A stretch of 64,000 nucleotides of DNA, taken from NCBI GenBank assembly GCA_002869145.1, contig PKTM01000029.1, positions 80,460 through 144,459 of the forward strand. The letters run 5' to 3'. The position numbers were made by a program, and so were the translations under genes. The notes under the pieces were generated by a model. The model saw only the letters and a program-made list of their open reading frames with translations. It was not told the origin of the DNA and did not search any database. This document shows positions 63,881-64,000 of this stretch, piece by piece. The DNA is from Denitrovibrio sp. Lineage in GTDB: Bacteria; Chrysiogenota; Deferribacteres; Deferribacterales; Geovibrionaceae. How positions within the stretch are numbered: the stretch's first letter is position 1; each line of letters begins with the position of its first letter.

Positions 63881-63917
63881 CTCCATTTACGACAAAGAAA
63901 CAAAGGAGGAATAGACT

Positions 63918-64000
63918 ATGAGTATGTTTTGCTACCAATGTCAGGAAGCAGCCAAAAACACAGGCTGTACGGTAAAAGGGGCTTGCGGGAAAAAAGATTC
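63918..64000 (+). CDS. hcp: hydroxylamine reductase (hybrid-cluster protein), partial
   Basis: Only the first 27 codons are in the window. They show the N-terminal Cys motif of the anaerobe-type hybrid-cluster protein, C-X2-C-X8-C-X5-C (FCYQCQEAA, then TGCTVKGACG), which binds an iron-sulfur cluster. The enzyme reduces hydroxylamine in vitro and is linked to nitric-oxide stress. The ribosome site AGGAGG lies 8 nt before the ATG. The FNR-type box upstream suggests induction without oxygen or by nitrogen oxides. Confidence 0.93.
   Translation, partial: MSMFCYQCQEAAKNTGCTVKGACGKKD

Larger units (their letters stand above)
63678..63917. other. intergenic region upstream of hcp
   Basis: This 240-base AT-rich region holds the FNR-type box, a matching -10 element and the hcp ribosome site. 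A seven-codon frame (63818-63841, MKFYYFA) with GGGAG upstream lies just before the box and is probably chance. I see no RNA gene. Confidence 0.7.

Noticed and set aside
1..64000. Genome-wide reassignment of TAA and TAG to Glu
   Set aside because: rpsO, pnp, truB, infB, nusA, rimP and ftsH all end in TAA at the expected length, and pnp has tandem TAA. Partial suppression is kept as a hypothesis, full reassignment is not.

Overview
The window reads as chromosomal core DNA of a Gram-negative, anaerobic or microaerophilic bacterium of moderate-to-low GC. The evidence is an outer membrane (LptA/LptC/LptB, KdsB/KdsC, a TolC-type channel), sigma-54, an indolepyruvate:ferredoxin oxidoreductase with an extra ferredoxin domain, and a hybrid-cluster protein. 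Gene content and order suggest Deferribacterota (Denitrovibrio/Geovibrio-like). That placement is inference from memory, not a search. I see no rRNA, tRNA, CRISPR array, insertion sequence or phage genes.

Layout. (1) 1-3270, minus: alpha-glucan phosphorylase (runs off the window), dut and an M16 peptidase, with a promoter just after the pnp terminator. (2) 3394-18248, minus: a long translation/RNA operon. From its 5' end it runs LOG-family protein, PHP hydrolase, membrane protein, iorA, iorB, second PHP protein, rimP, (intrinsic terminator), nusA, ylxR, infB, DUF503, rbfA, truB, rpsO, pnp, terminator. (3) 18185-18504: a 320-base divergent regulatory region. (4) 18505-24394, plus: marR and a tripartite RND efflux system, closed by a bidirectional terminator. 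(5) 24435-36163, minus: pilT, aroE, DUF502, yhaM-like, tldD, two small genes, nusB, ribH, ribBA, ribE, ribD, plsY, a DUF362/ferredoxin gene and pgsA. (6) 36185-49612, minus: EI, HPr, mannose-family EIID/C/B/A, rapZ, hprK, ptsN, hpf, rpoN, lptB/A/C, kdsC, pyrG, kdsB, acpS. (7) 49599-61134, minus: pdxJ, glmM, ybbR, cdaA, folP, ftsH, hpt, tilS, pgi and a DinG-like helicase. (8) 61148-64000: htrA (plus), an FG-GAP repeat protein (minus, converging) and the 5' end of hcp (plus) behind an FNR-type box.

The most striking observation is that six otherwise well-conserved genes each carry one TAA or TAG exactly in frame, with homologous sequence continuing in the same frame afterwards: glgP, nusA, rimP, a PHP gene, PTS EIIA and ftsH. 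There are three TAA, three TAG and no TGA. Every case is explained by a single base change from a Glu codon (GAA or GAG), and NusA has a near-invariant Glu there. TAA is the normal terminator of neighbouring genes such as rpsO and pnp, so global reassignment is unlikely. Systematic sequence error, recent nonsense mutations, or an ochre suppressor that reads both TAA and TAG remain open.

Other notable points are an intrinsic terminator between rimP and nusA, a nine-copy 42-bp repeat in infB, an apparently leaderless marR with an operator inside its promoter, a complete-looking mannose-type PTS packed with its regulators, and a textbook FNR-type promoter for hcp.
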